Shown: positions 8,990 to 21,330 of the stretch, piece after piece
Position numbering within the stretch: position 1 is the stretch's first letter
How the letters are laid out: each line of letters begins with the position of its first letter
NCBI GenBank assembly: GCA_029204225.1
Contig: MU835305.1
Coordinates: 1-40,156, forward strand
Source of the DNA: Diphasiastrum complanatum
Taxonomy: Eukaryota; Streptophyta; Lycopodiopsida; Lycopodiales; Lycopodiaceae
Direction: 5' to 3'
DNA length: 40,156 nucleotides
Translations under genes and position numbers: made by a program
The notes under the pieces: model-generated
Told to the model about the DNA's origin: nothing
The model's input: the letters and a program-made list of their open reading frames with translations, nothing else
Databases searched by the model: none

Positions 8990-10150
8990 ACCAAGGATTA
9001 AGGATTAAGGGTAAAGGGCCAAGAGCCAAGGGCTAAGGGTTAAGGTCCAAGGGAGAAGGATTCAAGGCCAACAAGCAATGGCTAAGGGCTAAGGGCCAAG
9101 TGCTAAGGCTAAGGGCCAAAGACCAAGGGCTAAGAGCTAAGGGCCAAGTGCTGAGGCTAAGGGCTAAGGAACAAAAGTTAAGAGTTAAGAGCCCAGGGCC
9201 AAGGGCTAGGGGTTAGGGACCAAGGGTTAAGGCCCAAGGCCCAAGCGCTATGGGCCAATGGTGAAAGGCCAAGTGTTTAGGGCCAAGGGCAAAGGACTAA
9301 GCATTAAGTTCCAAGAACCAAGAGTTAAGGTCCAATGGCCAAGGGTTAAAGGCTAAGAGACAAGGGCAAACAACCAAGGGCTAAGGAACAAGGGCCAAGG
9401 ACCAAGGGCTAAGGATGAAGGCCAATGGTGAAGGACAAATGAACAAAGTGTAAGAGCCAAGGGAGAAGGATTTAGAGTTTAGGGCTAGGGGTATGGGGTT
9501 AAGGGCTAAGGGTTAAGAATTTAGGATTTAGGATCTAGGGCTTAGGGCTTAGGGTATAGGGTATAGGGTCTGGGGCTTAGAGATTAGGGTTAGAATTTAG
9601 GGTTTAGGGCTAAGGGCTTAGCATCTAGGGTTTAGGGTCTAGGGCTTAGGGATTAAGGATTTAGGATTTAGAGTTTAGGATTTAGGTCTTAGGGCTTTAG
9701 GGTTTAGGGCTAAGGGCTTAGGATTTAGAATTTAGTGTTTAGGGTTCAGGGTTCAGGGTTAAGAGCCAAGGGTTTAGGGTTTAGGGTCTAGGGCTAAGGG
9801 TTAAAGACCAAGGGTGAAGGACCAAGGATTAAGGGTTAAGGGCCAAGGGCCAAGGTAAAGGACAAAGGACCAAGGGTTAAGGACCAAGGGCCAAGGGCAA
9901 GGGCCAAGAGAGAGAGAAATGAGATAATGACCAAGGAGTAAGAGCGAGGGGCCACAAGTTAAGTTTCAGTGGCCAAGGACCAAAGGAGAACAACTAAGGG
10001 ACAAGAGCTAAGGGCTAAGGGCGAAGAACCAAGGGCTAAGGGCCAAGTGTTAAGGACCAAGAGTTAAGAGCGAAGGGTTCAGAGTTAAGGTCCAAGGGCC
10101 AAGGTCTACGGGATAAGGGATAAGAGCTAAGGGCCAAGGGTCCAGGATAA
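8990..10150. repeat. Degenerate telomere-like minisatellite
   Basis: About 1.2 kb of 6-9 bp units of the forms AAGGGCC, AAGGGCT, TTAAGGG and GGTTTAGGG. From about 9475 to 9800 the units are mostly TTTAGGG, CTTAGGG and TCTAGGG. TTTAGGG is the usual plant telomere repeat. Outside that core, units drift to AAGGGCCAAGGGCTAAGG. It looks like a decayed interstitial telomeric array or a minisatellite derived from one. The G-rich strand is the plus strand throughout. Confidence 0.85.
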
Positions 10151-10154
10151 AGAG

Positions 10155-11240
<1,086 letters not shown>

Positions 11241-12601
11241 TTAATTTATTACAAACTCGCATTTTAGAGATCCAAACATTTTGATATAGACTTTTTCTAA
11301 TCTATCTGCAATTGAAGAGTCATTAACAATTTTTAATATCCGAGCTTCATAATGATCAAAAAATTCGCCACGAGTCTTGTCGTAGATCATTCTTTTCAGT
11401 GGTCTACGAGCATGTTGTCGCATGCGTCTATCAAAATCTGTTGTTTGGCCGATGCAAACTAATTTGCCTATTCACGAGAGTATTTTGTAGATTGTGAAGA
11501 ACTGCCTTGTCCTGCAAAGAATAGTGAGAATTAATAGGGTTTTTTTAAATGATACAAGAAGATCTATTTAGAACAAAAAAATATCGTTATTTTTTGCCAT
11601 ACCTCTTTGCTAGAAGAAGATCATTGTGATATCAGTTGTGGAGATTCTAGAGTTATCACCTATTATTTGTTAGTTGCAAGGTTGTATTTACATTTGTGTA
11701 TAAAATGCATTGTAAACAAATTGAGTAGTAAAATCATTAAAAGACATGAACCTGATGTGTGTCAGTTGTCGTCGTAATCGACATGTTGGTAGTTTCTTGT
11801 TCTAAGATTTTCAAAACGTTTTCAATTGTGATAGGACCGTTTGTTAGTCGAACTCCGGTGTCAGAGAGATGGCCAAGCTGTCTCCCTAAATCTGTGTTGA
11901 TAGCATTTAATTCTATTCGAGACATGGTTTTCCAATCTGGAAAAGCAATGCTGTAACCGAAATATAGGTTACAAATTGCATAATAACTTTTGTCAGAGTG
12001 CGCTTCGAAATGTTGTATCGCCATCTTGTTCGTCTTGATCGAAACCGAGATTGGAATAAAAAATAGTTTATAAAAGTGTTTCAAAAATCCTGCAAATTTG
12101 AAATGTTATAAAAATAATATGATTTTCATATGTTTAATGTAATAAAGTAAAAGAATAGAATGGAAAATAAATAAATAAAAATAGAGGTGATTTGGTACCT
12201 TCTATAGGATCTTCGTGATGTTCATGCACATATGTTTCTCTCGCACGTTTATGTGTTGTGATATACGTGCTCATAGTGTAACTATTTTGAAACTCGTCTT
12301 TGTATTGTTCCGGATCGATTCCGCAAGCATTCAATAGGAACATTTGTCGTGTCGTAGGATAAATTTGCAATTCTTCAATATCTTTTAGATGTCGAAGCTT
12401 GCAGTTGTTGAGTTTCTTCTTTTAGTTTTCGGAAAAGCTTGTGAAATTTTTCACCATAAAAGTCGTTATTAGAATTAAATTACGAATTCCAAATAGCTAA
12501 AAGCGTTATTTTTTTTAGGTATTTTATTTGAGTCTAAAAAATGATTCATGGTATTCATAACAATGTACCTTTTGAGCCTCTGTAAGTCCCTATAATGCCA
12601 T
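11241..12601 (-). pseudogene. Four-exon GIY-YIG nuclease gene next to the Helitron, broken
   Basis: On the minus strand, four exons join in frame: 12601-12569 (starts MAL, ends LTEAQK), 12496-12199 (ends HHEDPIEG), 12089-11752 (FLKHFYK to TDTHQ) and 11501-11241 (FFTIYKI to CEFVIN, then TAA). All introns are GT-AG (72, 109 and 250 bp). Exon lengths sum to 930, a multiple of three. The last exon has the GIY-YIG fold marks: TIYKI for GIY, LVCIGQT for YIG, the conserved Arg in DFDRRMRQH, and a Glu in ADRLEKVYI. Such domains nick or cut DNA. The first 220 residues are unrecognised. Three stops break it: TAG at codon 4, TAA in exon 2 after FSEN, TGA in exon 4 after YKILS. Each is one C-to-T change from a sense codon. 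It starts 41 bp after the Rep-helicase stop. Confidence 0.7.
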
Positions 12602-12642
12602 ATCGGATTTTTGCTTTCAAGTACAATTAGAAAATTAGAAAT

Positions 12643-15186
12643 TTAATATTTCGGATATGATATTTCTAAAACGATAAACAATCAAGTAATGTGTCACAAA
12701 GATTCAGATGTCGTAGAATCAGATCATATTGTCAATATTAATTACCTGTTTGATTTATAATGGCTGGTGTTGGATCAAAATCTGCAGGTGTTAGTTTGCG
12801 TGTGAGAAATATGTGTTCTTGTCTTGTTACTCGAGATAACATAAGTTAATCCTGGACAGAGACTGTTTTGAATATCAATTATTGCAGATTTGCTGATTGT
12901 TATGCCTTGCGATTTATGAGCTGTAATAGCGTATGGGGGAAGTGCATTTGTAATATATGTTAGAATTGTATCTCAATTTCCTAATAGTTGATGGCATAAT
13001 TTTCATTTTTTTGTTAGATCCATCGATTGTTATCGTGATAGAATCAATTTCATTCGTTTGATTCAAATGCGCATAGTCTTGAATCGTTCCGGTCGCTCCA
13101 TTAACTATTATGTTTGTTATGTCTAGATTCGCAAGAACCATGATCTTTGCATTCTTTTCAATTTGGTCTAGTTGATGAAATGACAAGTCCTCAAGCCATG
13201 ATTTTACTTCTAGATTGTCTGATGCATTTGTTTTGACTTGTACGTTTATGATACTTTTCTCTTCAAAGAGTTTATGTAACGCACATTTGTTATATCTTTT
13301 GACATTTTCTTTGTGTGTGCATATTATTGTCACGTTAGAGCTAATCATTTTCAAAACTTCTCCTTCTGAAATTATTTGTTGATTCAATGTATTGTTGATT
13401 TCTTCTAATGTTGGCTTTCTAAATTTTATCGTGTTTAAAAATGAAAGATATAAAGCATCTGACGCGTGTCGAATCGAATAAGTCAGGTGGATCTGAATCG
13501 TCATTTTCCAATATAAAGATGTCGAGATGTGGCATATTGAACATAAACTATCAGTTCTATGTTTACATATTGCTGGCAATTGTGCATGACCGCCTACTAA
13601 CAACAGGATGAAATTCTGGAAAGGCAGACGATATGGATTTGATTTTACTTGATTTATTTGGTGTATGAAAAGTTGTAACGTTTGAGCAGTCATCATAGAC
13701 ATTTCGTCGATAATAATGATATTAGCTTTAAAGATTTGTTTGTAACACACATCAGTAGGCATTAGATTTCGTATATAGAGAGCATTAACAAGGATCAAAA
13801 ATAAATTGTGCACTGTCAATGCATGTTTACTAAGCCTACATGCAGCTGCATCTGTTGTGGCGCATAACAAAACAGAGTTGTTCGTTTTTTCGAACGCGAA
13901 TGTTAAATATTTTATTAGATGCATTTTTCCACTTCCTGGTGTACCTAACAATACAAAAATACCCGACTGATTGACATCAAAATCGAAAAAGCACTTTCTT
14001 GTTCTGTTGTCAATGAAGAATTTTCAAATAATTGAAATTCATGTGAAATACCTAACATATCTTTTGTATCAATTCCTAACGATACCTGAGCGTTATTTTC
14101 AAAATCAAATATGACTTGAAATAACGATTTGCGCGAAAATGATTTATGTTGCAATAAGATATTTACAATTTGTTGTCGTTGTTCATTTTAAAGCATTTGT
14201 TTATTTGAATAATCTTCAACGTAATGCTCAATGTCTTTCTCATTTCGAATGAAATCACGCAATATGCATTCTGTATAATACGATCGATCACTGTTTTCGA
14301 GGCTCAAAAGTTCATGTTCTTTTCAAAATTGACATTTTTCTAATAAGATATTGAAAAAAAAGCCTTGTTTGATATGTAGGGTGATAAGTTGTGAATCTGA
14401 TTATTTTAGTATTTTTATACAAATAATGTCCTAATTGATCCATATATATCTCTTTTTGGAAATTGTTTTTTTTCACTATTACAATAAATCGGCGCCAATA
14501 CTCATAAAAAGTCATGTTTTCAAGTTCTTCAGGTTTATACGTGTAGATATCAATTGGGTGCAATACTATTGTATTGTTATAATTTATAAATTTGCGTCGC
14601 AAATCTGGAGAGGAGCTATCTACGTATTGAACAGCTTCGTTTCTTTTGATAATCGGAATTTGTAAGCATGTGAACTAATTTTTGGCAATGATATCGGTTT
14701 TGTCAAAGATGTAACTAGATATTAATTTTAGGACATTTTCATCAGCATGGGATAATCCGATCTTTTTTGCGTCATCTATATTCAGATTCAATGGCAATGT
14801 TGGCTCTGATTTCATTGCATATTTCAATAGGTAATATGACCAGCCAGTGTTTGTAATCCGTTGTAAATTCATGTGTGCTTGCCATAACAATAGCACTGAC
14901 AGATGATAAGGTACTACGTTACGATCTTCATATCTAGGTCAGAAGTATAGCCATCGTTCAGTTCCTGTGTCTAATTCAGTCGATGTTGAATATTTTTTGA
15001 TGGAAATCCATATTTATAGGTCTTTGTTCTTTTTATATCAGCTTTGATGGCGCAAGCTGATCGACAATAATGGATTTGTTTTTGTACGACTAATTCATAT
15101 ATTTGTTTTCTGACTGGATCTAATGGAATTTCAAATTTTTTTTGTTTCTAAATTGAGTTTATAAGGCCAACTAATATCCATTTTAA
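12643..15186 (-). pseudogene. Helitron Rep-helicase, N-terminally truncated and decayed
   Basis: The minus strand from 15186 carries QIHYCRSACAIKAD, then EDRNVVPYHLSVLLLWQAHMN and GWSYYLLKYAMKSEP. YLLKY gives the two Rep tyrosines spaced by three. Then come linker blocks (CLQIPII, AVQYVDSSSPDLRR, ENSDRSYYTECILRD) and a Pif1-type SF1B helicase: LLGTPGSGK (Walker A), IIIDEMSMM (Walker B), GGHAQLPAI (motif III) and AITAHKSQGITIS near 12910. It likely ends through an 80-bp GT-AG intron (12666-12745). The HUH nuclease part is missing. Decay includes stops near 14675 and 14187, frameshifts near 14340, 13970, 12960 and 12850, Met where Walker A needs Ser/Thr, and Gly for the motif III Asp. Intact, it would cut and unwind DNA for rolling-circle transposition. 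Confidence 0.88.
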
Positions 15187-15475
15187 AGTTCTTTGAAAGG
15201 AGAAAATTCCACATCATCATTTATTTTTAATTTAAAAAAAACTAAAAATCCACGTCATCGATTTTTAAAACTAAAAATCCACATCATCAATTTTTTTTTA
15301 TAAGGCCAGCTAATATCCATTTTAAAGTTCTTTGAAAGGAGAGAATTCCACAGCATTATTTATTTTTAATTTCTAAAAAACTAAAAATCCGCATCATCCA
15401 TTTTTTAAAACTAAAAATCCACACCATCGATTTTTTAAAACTAAAAATCCAGGTCATCAATTTTTTTTTTAATAA
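15165..15475. repeat. Two-copy 136-bp direct repeat with 26-bp subrepeats
   Basis: AAGGCCAACTAATATCC near 15161 and AAGGCCAGCTAATATCC near 15302 start two copies of a unit running through TTTAAAGTTCTTTGAAAGG. Each tail contains the subunit AAAACTAAAAATCCACATCA repeated two or three times. The repeat begins inside the truncated Rep reading frame (MDISWPYK), so the duplication involved that end. Confidence 0.8.
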
Positions 15476-15479
15476 ACGT

Positions 15480-16490
15480 GGCATATTCGTTTGTGTTGCG
15501 ACGATTTGGGACACGACCGTTTGAGTTGAGACATGGCCGTTTGGTGTATATGGCTCTTGTGCCCGCGCTTGCGTTTCGCTCGAGCTCCGCTCTCACTATT
15601 TCTTTTCCTCTCAATCATTTTTCAAAGGAAAAAAAATCGCTCGCGCTCTGTCTCTCTTTACTTGTTCTTTATGTTTTCTGTGGTGTGCAATAGGGATTGC
15701 CAAAGCGAGCACAAGAGAAAGTAGGAGATGTATGATTAGATTGCAATCTGTGAAATTGCTCGCTTTTGGAGTTGCGGCAGGCATGGAGAGTCTCCTGTTC
15801 GTTGCGGATGGAGAGTCTACTGTTCGTTGCGGATTTTTTGCCCATCCATGTGATCTGTAGATTCAAAAACAGCAACTCGGATTTCAAGAGTAGGACACCT
15901 TTTTTCGCATTCTCTTCTTCTTTTTCATAAATTAGTTATTAGTTAGTTATAAACGAGAGTTTCGTTTTGTCCTCAGCGGCCACACACACTGATCAATATA
16001 AAGTTTCAATATAAATGACTCCTAAATGTATTCTTCTGCTAAACGAACAGCTTCATCTCCACTGACTTATTCTCAAAGTCTACAAATATAAGAAAACGAC
16101 ATTTCTGAAACGCGTACAAATTCCTAGAGAATATATAATATACATGTTCAGACTCAAGGTGAGCATTGCTCTCTCAATCAACCACAAATTCATCCTAGCC
16201 CTCATCATAGCCTTCATCGCAGGTGCACGTCCTAGTTTCAATAATAGATCTGTGAGTTACCTTATTCCTTGTTGAATCAAAGTTCAGGATAAGGAACTTT
16301 CTCTTTGTACGCGTTAAGCTGCTTAAGGTACTTGGAGCAGTAATATCGGGACCTGTAAAGTTATTCTAAACTGTGAAATTCAGATAATTCTTTTTGATAT
16401 ATTAAGAAGCAAGGAGTGGATGGATCTAAGAGCAGGATTGTTGTAAATTCAAAACCGTGATTTAAATATGGCCGTTCATGCCGAAAATGC
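15480..16490. other. About 1 kb without a supported gene
   Basis: Short open frames of up to 72 codons have no recognisable motif and no splice context I trust. The 16000-16490 part lies downstream of the PPR pseudogene and could be its old 3' flank. Confidence 0.4.
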
Positions 16491-16492
16491 TC

Positions 16493-17117
16493 TTAACAGT
16501 AGTCCCCACAAGAACAAACACCATCCTTGAAATGATGGAACCTATTAGCATCTCTTACAACCATTGTTCTCCCAACTAATTTCGTAATGAACTTCGTAAC
16601 AGTGACTACAAACTTGTAAATTTTTTAATATATGCAAAGGAGTGTCAGGCGGTGTACTAATGAGCCCAAATGCAAATGCCAACATCTCACTATGACCATG
16701 AAGTAAAACTTCTGTTTTACTTTCATGCAACAAAAGTTGTTCTTCTGGGGGATAGCCCTCCTTCTTCATGTGCTTAGATAATTCCTTCAATTGAGCCCGA
16801 ATTTCCATCATACGTGGATGTTCTTTATCATCTACAACAAATGTATGCATCTGACTGTCCAGCTGTATCCAGATACAACCTGGTTGTTTATACACATGTC
16901 TTTCCTTTCTGATATTCTGAATATTTGCCTTTGTATCCGACTCACCAGTAGTAGCATACGTGTTAGATAGCAGCACATAACCACGGGCACTCTCAGGATC
17001 TAATTCAAAGATGCATTTTGCAACACGTTCTCCTAGTTGCACATTGCCATGAAGTCTGCAAGCAGCAAGCAAAGCCATCCATAGTTCTGCTAGCACATAT
17101 ACTTCTACCAAACACAA
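16493..17117 (-). pseudogene. DYW-class pentatricopeptide repeat protein, 3' fragment
   Basis: The minus strand gives the C-terminal part of a PLS-DYW protein: WMALLAACRLHGNVQLGERV and YVLLSNTYA (E/E+ region), KQPGCIWIQ (PG box), then the DYW deaminase with HSEMLAFAFGLISTPPDTPL (the zinc-binding His and the catalytic Glu of HxE) and VCSHC (CxxC). A small deletion near 16580 shifts frame. In the next frame come [19 protein letters not shown] and CSCGDYC before TAA at 16493. The final Trp of DYW is therefore Cys. The PPR array upstream of 17117 is absent. The family edits C to U in organelle transcripts. This copy cannot work. Confidence 0.9.
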
Positions 17118-17256
17118 ACTTGACCTATTCTACAAGGTAATGTGCCCAATTCACATACCTCACATATGTACAATAAAAGTTACATGAGCATAGCCCCCAA
17201 AGTGAGCATAGAGAGATATTTTTTACCAATCTTTACTAAAACTGGCTTAGGAAAAT

Positions 17257-17936
17257 TTGAATTACATATACGTTAATCAACATAAATTTTGGCATGAGAT
17301 TCAGAGTGGGATAGTTGACGCTGTTGAGGAAAAGGTTGCGTCTGAGATTGGTCAGCGTGTTGTTTTGACGTCATGGTACATAGGGTCACCACGCCATATG
17401 CATCAAATTTACCAAGATGCAATGGCTATTGTTAGAACGTTGGGGCGTCCTGATTTGTTCATCATGATGACTCCCAATCCAAACTAGTTGGAGATAAGGA
17501 GGAAGTAAATGTATGAACAAAGACCTGCAGATAGACTGGACTTGGTTGCAAGAGTTTTTAATATTAAACTATAACATATGATAAGTCTTCTGAAAAAGAA
17601 TGGTATTTTTGGACATGTTATTGGAAGGCTGTATGTGGTGGAATTTCAAAAGAGATTATTGCTTCATGCACACATTTTGATTATATTGGATTCAACAAGC
17701 AAACCAGTGACAATGAATGACTTTGACAACATAGTATGTGCAAAAAAACTTGATAAAGATGCGAATCCAATATCGTATGACATCGTAAAAATGTGCATGA
17801 TGATGCATGGTCTGTGTGGATCGTCTTTCCCTAGTGCGTCGTGCATGAAAAAAGGTAGAAGTTCAAAAGATTATCGAAGAAAGTTTGTTGATGAAACTAT
17901 AGCAGTGAATGGCTATGTTTCATATAGGTGTTGAAA
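17257..17936 (+). pseudogene. Helitron Rep N-terminal half with HUH motif
   Basis: A plus-strand relic of the Helitron-like N domain (PF14214). It has SPRHMHQIYQDAMAIVRTLG, GRPDLFIMMTPNPN, DLVARVFNIKL, and VEFQKRLLLHAHILIIL, where HAH is the HUH metal site. It also has MMMHGLCGS and CMKKGRSSKDYRRKF, ending GYVSYRC. In-frame stops follow TPNPN (in place of Trp) and NIKL. The two-tyrosine part and helicase are missing. It lies on the opposite strand to the Rep-helicase at 12643-15186. Its end joins a gag relic at about 17940. Confidence 0.85.
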
Positions 17937-17944
17937 CAATGGTC

Positions 17945-18589
17945 TCATGGTTCACACCCATCTGATCCTTCGTCTTCTTCCTTGATGGCATCGGACATAG
18001 CTAACTTTAGGCTCGTATATTCGTCATTTGATTTAAGCTCGCATCTAATCCATCTTGGAAGGCCGACTAAGAACCAGATGATGAGCATCTGTTCGGAGGG
18101 CTGTTCCTGTACTTGACTTTTGAGGCATTTGAAACGCTCTGTCTTTTCGTCATGATCAAGATTAAAAAACCAATCACGTGCTTTACTGATCATGGTCATT
18201 GAAAACAGTTGAACCATAGTATCAGGAGATGTTTCGCCATACACATCACATGCATTCTCAAAGATTTGCAAAAATCTTTGAGGGTCCAAAGTACCGTCTA
18301 ACTTTGGTAGATCGAGCTTGGGCGTACGTCTCTCAAGATGAGCTACGTGGGTAGCAAAAACTCTATTAGGGTTGGTTTTGACCCGTGAGGGCTCAGCACC
18401 AGAAAAATGGGCTCATGCTCGTGAAGACTCGGCTCTATCAGGTTCTTGTCCCTCGAATGGGTTTGTTGATGGCTCTTGGAGTTCGATCCTCATTCGCTAG
18501 AACCGATGACGTTTGATTTGTTCAGCGACAGGGGACCTGACCTCGTATAGATAATCATCTAGGACTTCAAAATCTTTTTGTTGGTCCAT
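17945..18589 (-). pseudogene. gag: Ty3/gypsy-like gag relic, related to elements 1 and 2
   Basis: The ATG at 18589 (MDQQKDFEVLDD) opens a frame with two stops. It continues RRTPKLDLPKLDG, LDPQRFLQIFENACDVYGE, ARDWFFNLD and IIWFLVGLPRWIRCELKSND. This is colinear with the Gag of element 1 (RRAPRLDLPKYNG and so on) but clearly diverged. About 45 residues are deleted after DWFFNLDHDEKT, just where element 1 has LITRFKPRKF. No LTR was found nearby. The G/T-rich minisatellite begins just upstream of its start. Confidence 0.8.
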
Positions 18590-18679
18590 TGAGGACTGGT
18601 GTGTCTTTTTTGTGTTGGGTATGAGTTTTTTTTTATTGTTTGATTTTGCAAGTTTTTGGTGTTTTAAATTTTTTTTTTT

Positions 18680-20690
18680 TGGTGGTCCTACGGTTTACGG
18701 TAGATGCGGTTTGCAATTTGCAGTGGGTTGCAGGTGATTGCGATCTGATCCTGTTGACGGATGGTTGCAGTTAGTTGTGTTTGGTTACGTTCAGCTACAG
18801 TTGATTGCGGTTGCAGTGGCTATGGTAGATTGTGGTTGATTACGGAGGGATGCGGTTGATTACCATGGAGATGGGTGAGTGTTGTTTCAGCAAATGTTAG
18901 CGGGCAGTGGCGGTGCTATGCGTAGCAGTCGGTGTGTAGTCGTAATGGGGCGAGGGCGGACAATTGTGGTTGGGACGAATGAAAATGGTGGTTCGCGGTG
19001 ATAATGTGGAGGCGGTTAGAGGGTTGCTGTTATTTGTAGGTTATTGCGTTCAGTTGTGATATGTGATCTGTTAACGGTTTCTACGGGTATATGCAGTGCC
19101 TATGGTTACATGCGGTTTCGGTGGTCGATTGTGGTGGTGGCGGTCGATTGCGATGTCAGCGGTCGATTGCATTTTCCACGGTTCAAGGGTGGAGGCAGTC
19201 AGAGGGTTGTGTGTTGGGGGTTGATGGGCAGTTTGTTATAGTGCAGATGAATTGGATTATCTAGGTGATTGTGGCTATTTGCGACAGAAGGCCGTCGGGA
19301 CGGTATATGCGGATGGAGGTAAATGAATGTGGTTCGGTTGCGGTTCTATGCGGAGGTATTTAGGTGAGTTATGTGCTGTGGGTTTACAGTGGATTGCGGG
19401 GTAGTGTGATTCAAGGGTGAATGGAGGTGAATTGTCTACGAATGCATTCTCCACGGTTGAAGGGTGGAGGTGGTGTGATTGCAGTTTCTACGGTCGATTG
19501 TGAGTGTGAGTGCGGTGCAATGCGGATGCAGTTAGATGGTGGCTGTTTGCGGATGGAATGGGATAGTTTGCGGGTGAAGGGGAAGGGTCTCTGAGCAGTC
19601 GTAAGGTAGTGTTTGTGAGAAAATGTGGTGGTAGTGCGATCAATTTGGGTGAATGCGATAGTTGTGGTGGAATGTGATTTAATGCGGTTCAAAGCTGATG
19701 GTGTAGTGCAGACTATTGTGGTCAGTTGCGGTCTGTGGAGATATGCGGTTTGTTGCGGTCAACTGCGATCTGGTGCGGTGATTGTGGTCGAGACGGGTGA
19801 ATGCAGTTTATTACGGATGTACGTGGTCTATTGGCGGTTGAAGGGCGGTCGGGACGGATTAATGTGATTGCAGCGAATGTGTGTAGGTGAAGTGTCCTTG
19901 TGCAGGCGTAAGGTAGTGTTTGCGGGAATTTGTGGTTAGTGGTGCTTACTGCAGTGCAATGATGTATTGTGTTGGAATACGGGTGAAGAAATGATGTTAT
20001 TGGATTGTGGTCCTTACAGTGTAAGTGTGGACGTGGTGTGCAGGTGAATACGGTGGGATTGTGGATTGTTGTGGTTTGTTGTTTGCTTGTGGTGGTTCGT
20101 GGTCTTTGTGATTGCGGTCAGTTGCGACTGAAGGCAGAGTGGAATTCAATGTGGTCAGGTCAGTGCATTAGTGGATGCGGTGAGTTGTGGTTGGTGTTGT
20201 CAGTTGCTGTTGAAGGCGGAAGGGGTTGGAAAAGTGGATGCGTTCCAATCTGAACACTACAATGTAAGTGTGTTGGAGCGGTTAATTGCTGCTATTACAA
20301 TTCAAGGGAGGGCACTAGGGATCAATGCGATGGCGACGATTGTAATGTGGTCGCAATGGCCGTAGTGTGGATTAGTGCGGGTGAATGTAGCTGGTTACGT
20401 CTGTGGACGAATGTGTATTGGTTGCGGTTCCAAGCGAAGGTAGTGAGGTGAGTTATGTGCGGTGGGTGTACGGTGGATGTGGTGATGACGATAGACGGAG
20501 AGTGGTTGTGGCGATTGCTAAGGCTCAAGGCGATTGTTACAGGTGGATGCGATCATTCTGGCCCAATGCAGATGTTGGCTCATGGAGTTGTTCTCATGTA
20601 GTTGTTACAGCGTTGCAGATAGATAGATAGATTTTTAGATAAATCATGATGCAAGCTGTGTATTTGAGGTATGTCGTGCTCATCAGTCCT
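18680..20690. repeat. Degenerate G/T-rich minisatellite
   Basis: About 2 kb with loose repeats of TGCGGTTGATTGCGGT, TGTGGT and CGGTCGATTG words, almost free of C-runs on the plus strand. Unit boundaries are blurred. The open frames in it change from strand to strand and show no domain, so I treat them as chance. Confidence 0.75.
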
Positions 20691-20694
20691 GATC

Positions 20695-21330
20695 GGCGTT
20701 GGAAAGGTTTGTGGTCTAGCATGGATCTGGGCCGGTTGAAGCAAGCCGTTGGTTGAGATTGGACTGAATGGCTGTCGGTTGAGATCTGTTTAAATGGTTG
20801 TCGGATGAGATTTAATAGCAGGCCGTCAGTTGAGATCTGACTGCGGCTGTTGGTTGAGATTTCACTGAGGCCGTCGGTTGAGATTTTACTGAGGCCGTCG
20901 GTTGAGATTTTACTGAGGCCATCGGTTGAGATTTGGCAGTGGGCCGTCGGTTGAGATTTGATAGCAGGCCATCGGTTGAGATCTGAGTGTGGCCGTCAGT
21001 TGAGATTTCACTGAGGCCGTCGGTTGAGATCTCACTGAGTGGCCTCGGTTGAGATCTGATCGAACCTCTTCAGTCGAGATTGGATCATGGTCTTCGGCTC
21101 CGGTCAAGATTTAAGAGAGCACTTTGGCTCCGGTCGAGATGTCAACGAGCACTTTGGCTTCGGTCAAGATTTAACCTGGGCCTCTGGTTGAGATTTCAGC
21201 TTGGCCACCGGTTGAGATTTCACTGAGGCCTTCGGTTGAGATGTAAGCTTGGCCTTCGATTGAGAGTTAGGTGAGGCCTTCGGTTGAGAATTGAGTTAGG
21301 CCATCGGCTCCGATCGAGATTTGAGTGTGA
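20695..21330. repeat. Tandem minisatellite, core CGGTTGAGAT, block 1
   Basis: About 23 copies, 18-30 bp apart, of GGCC(A/G)TCGGTTGAGATTT and variants such as CTCCGGTCGAGAT. The cleanest part, with a period near 24 bp, is 20840-21060. Confidence 0.88.

Noticed and set aside
8990-10150. A true chromosome end.
   Set aside because: The units are degenerate, only the core is TTTAGGG-like, and ordinary sequence continues on both sides.
11241-12601. Recoding of TAG, TAA and TGA in the GIY-YIG gene.
   Set aside because: All three stop types occur, each one transition from a sense codon, and the neighbouring helicase is also decayed. Pseudogenisation is simpler.
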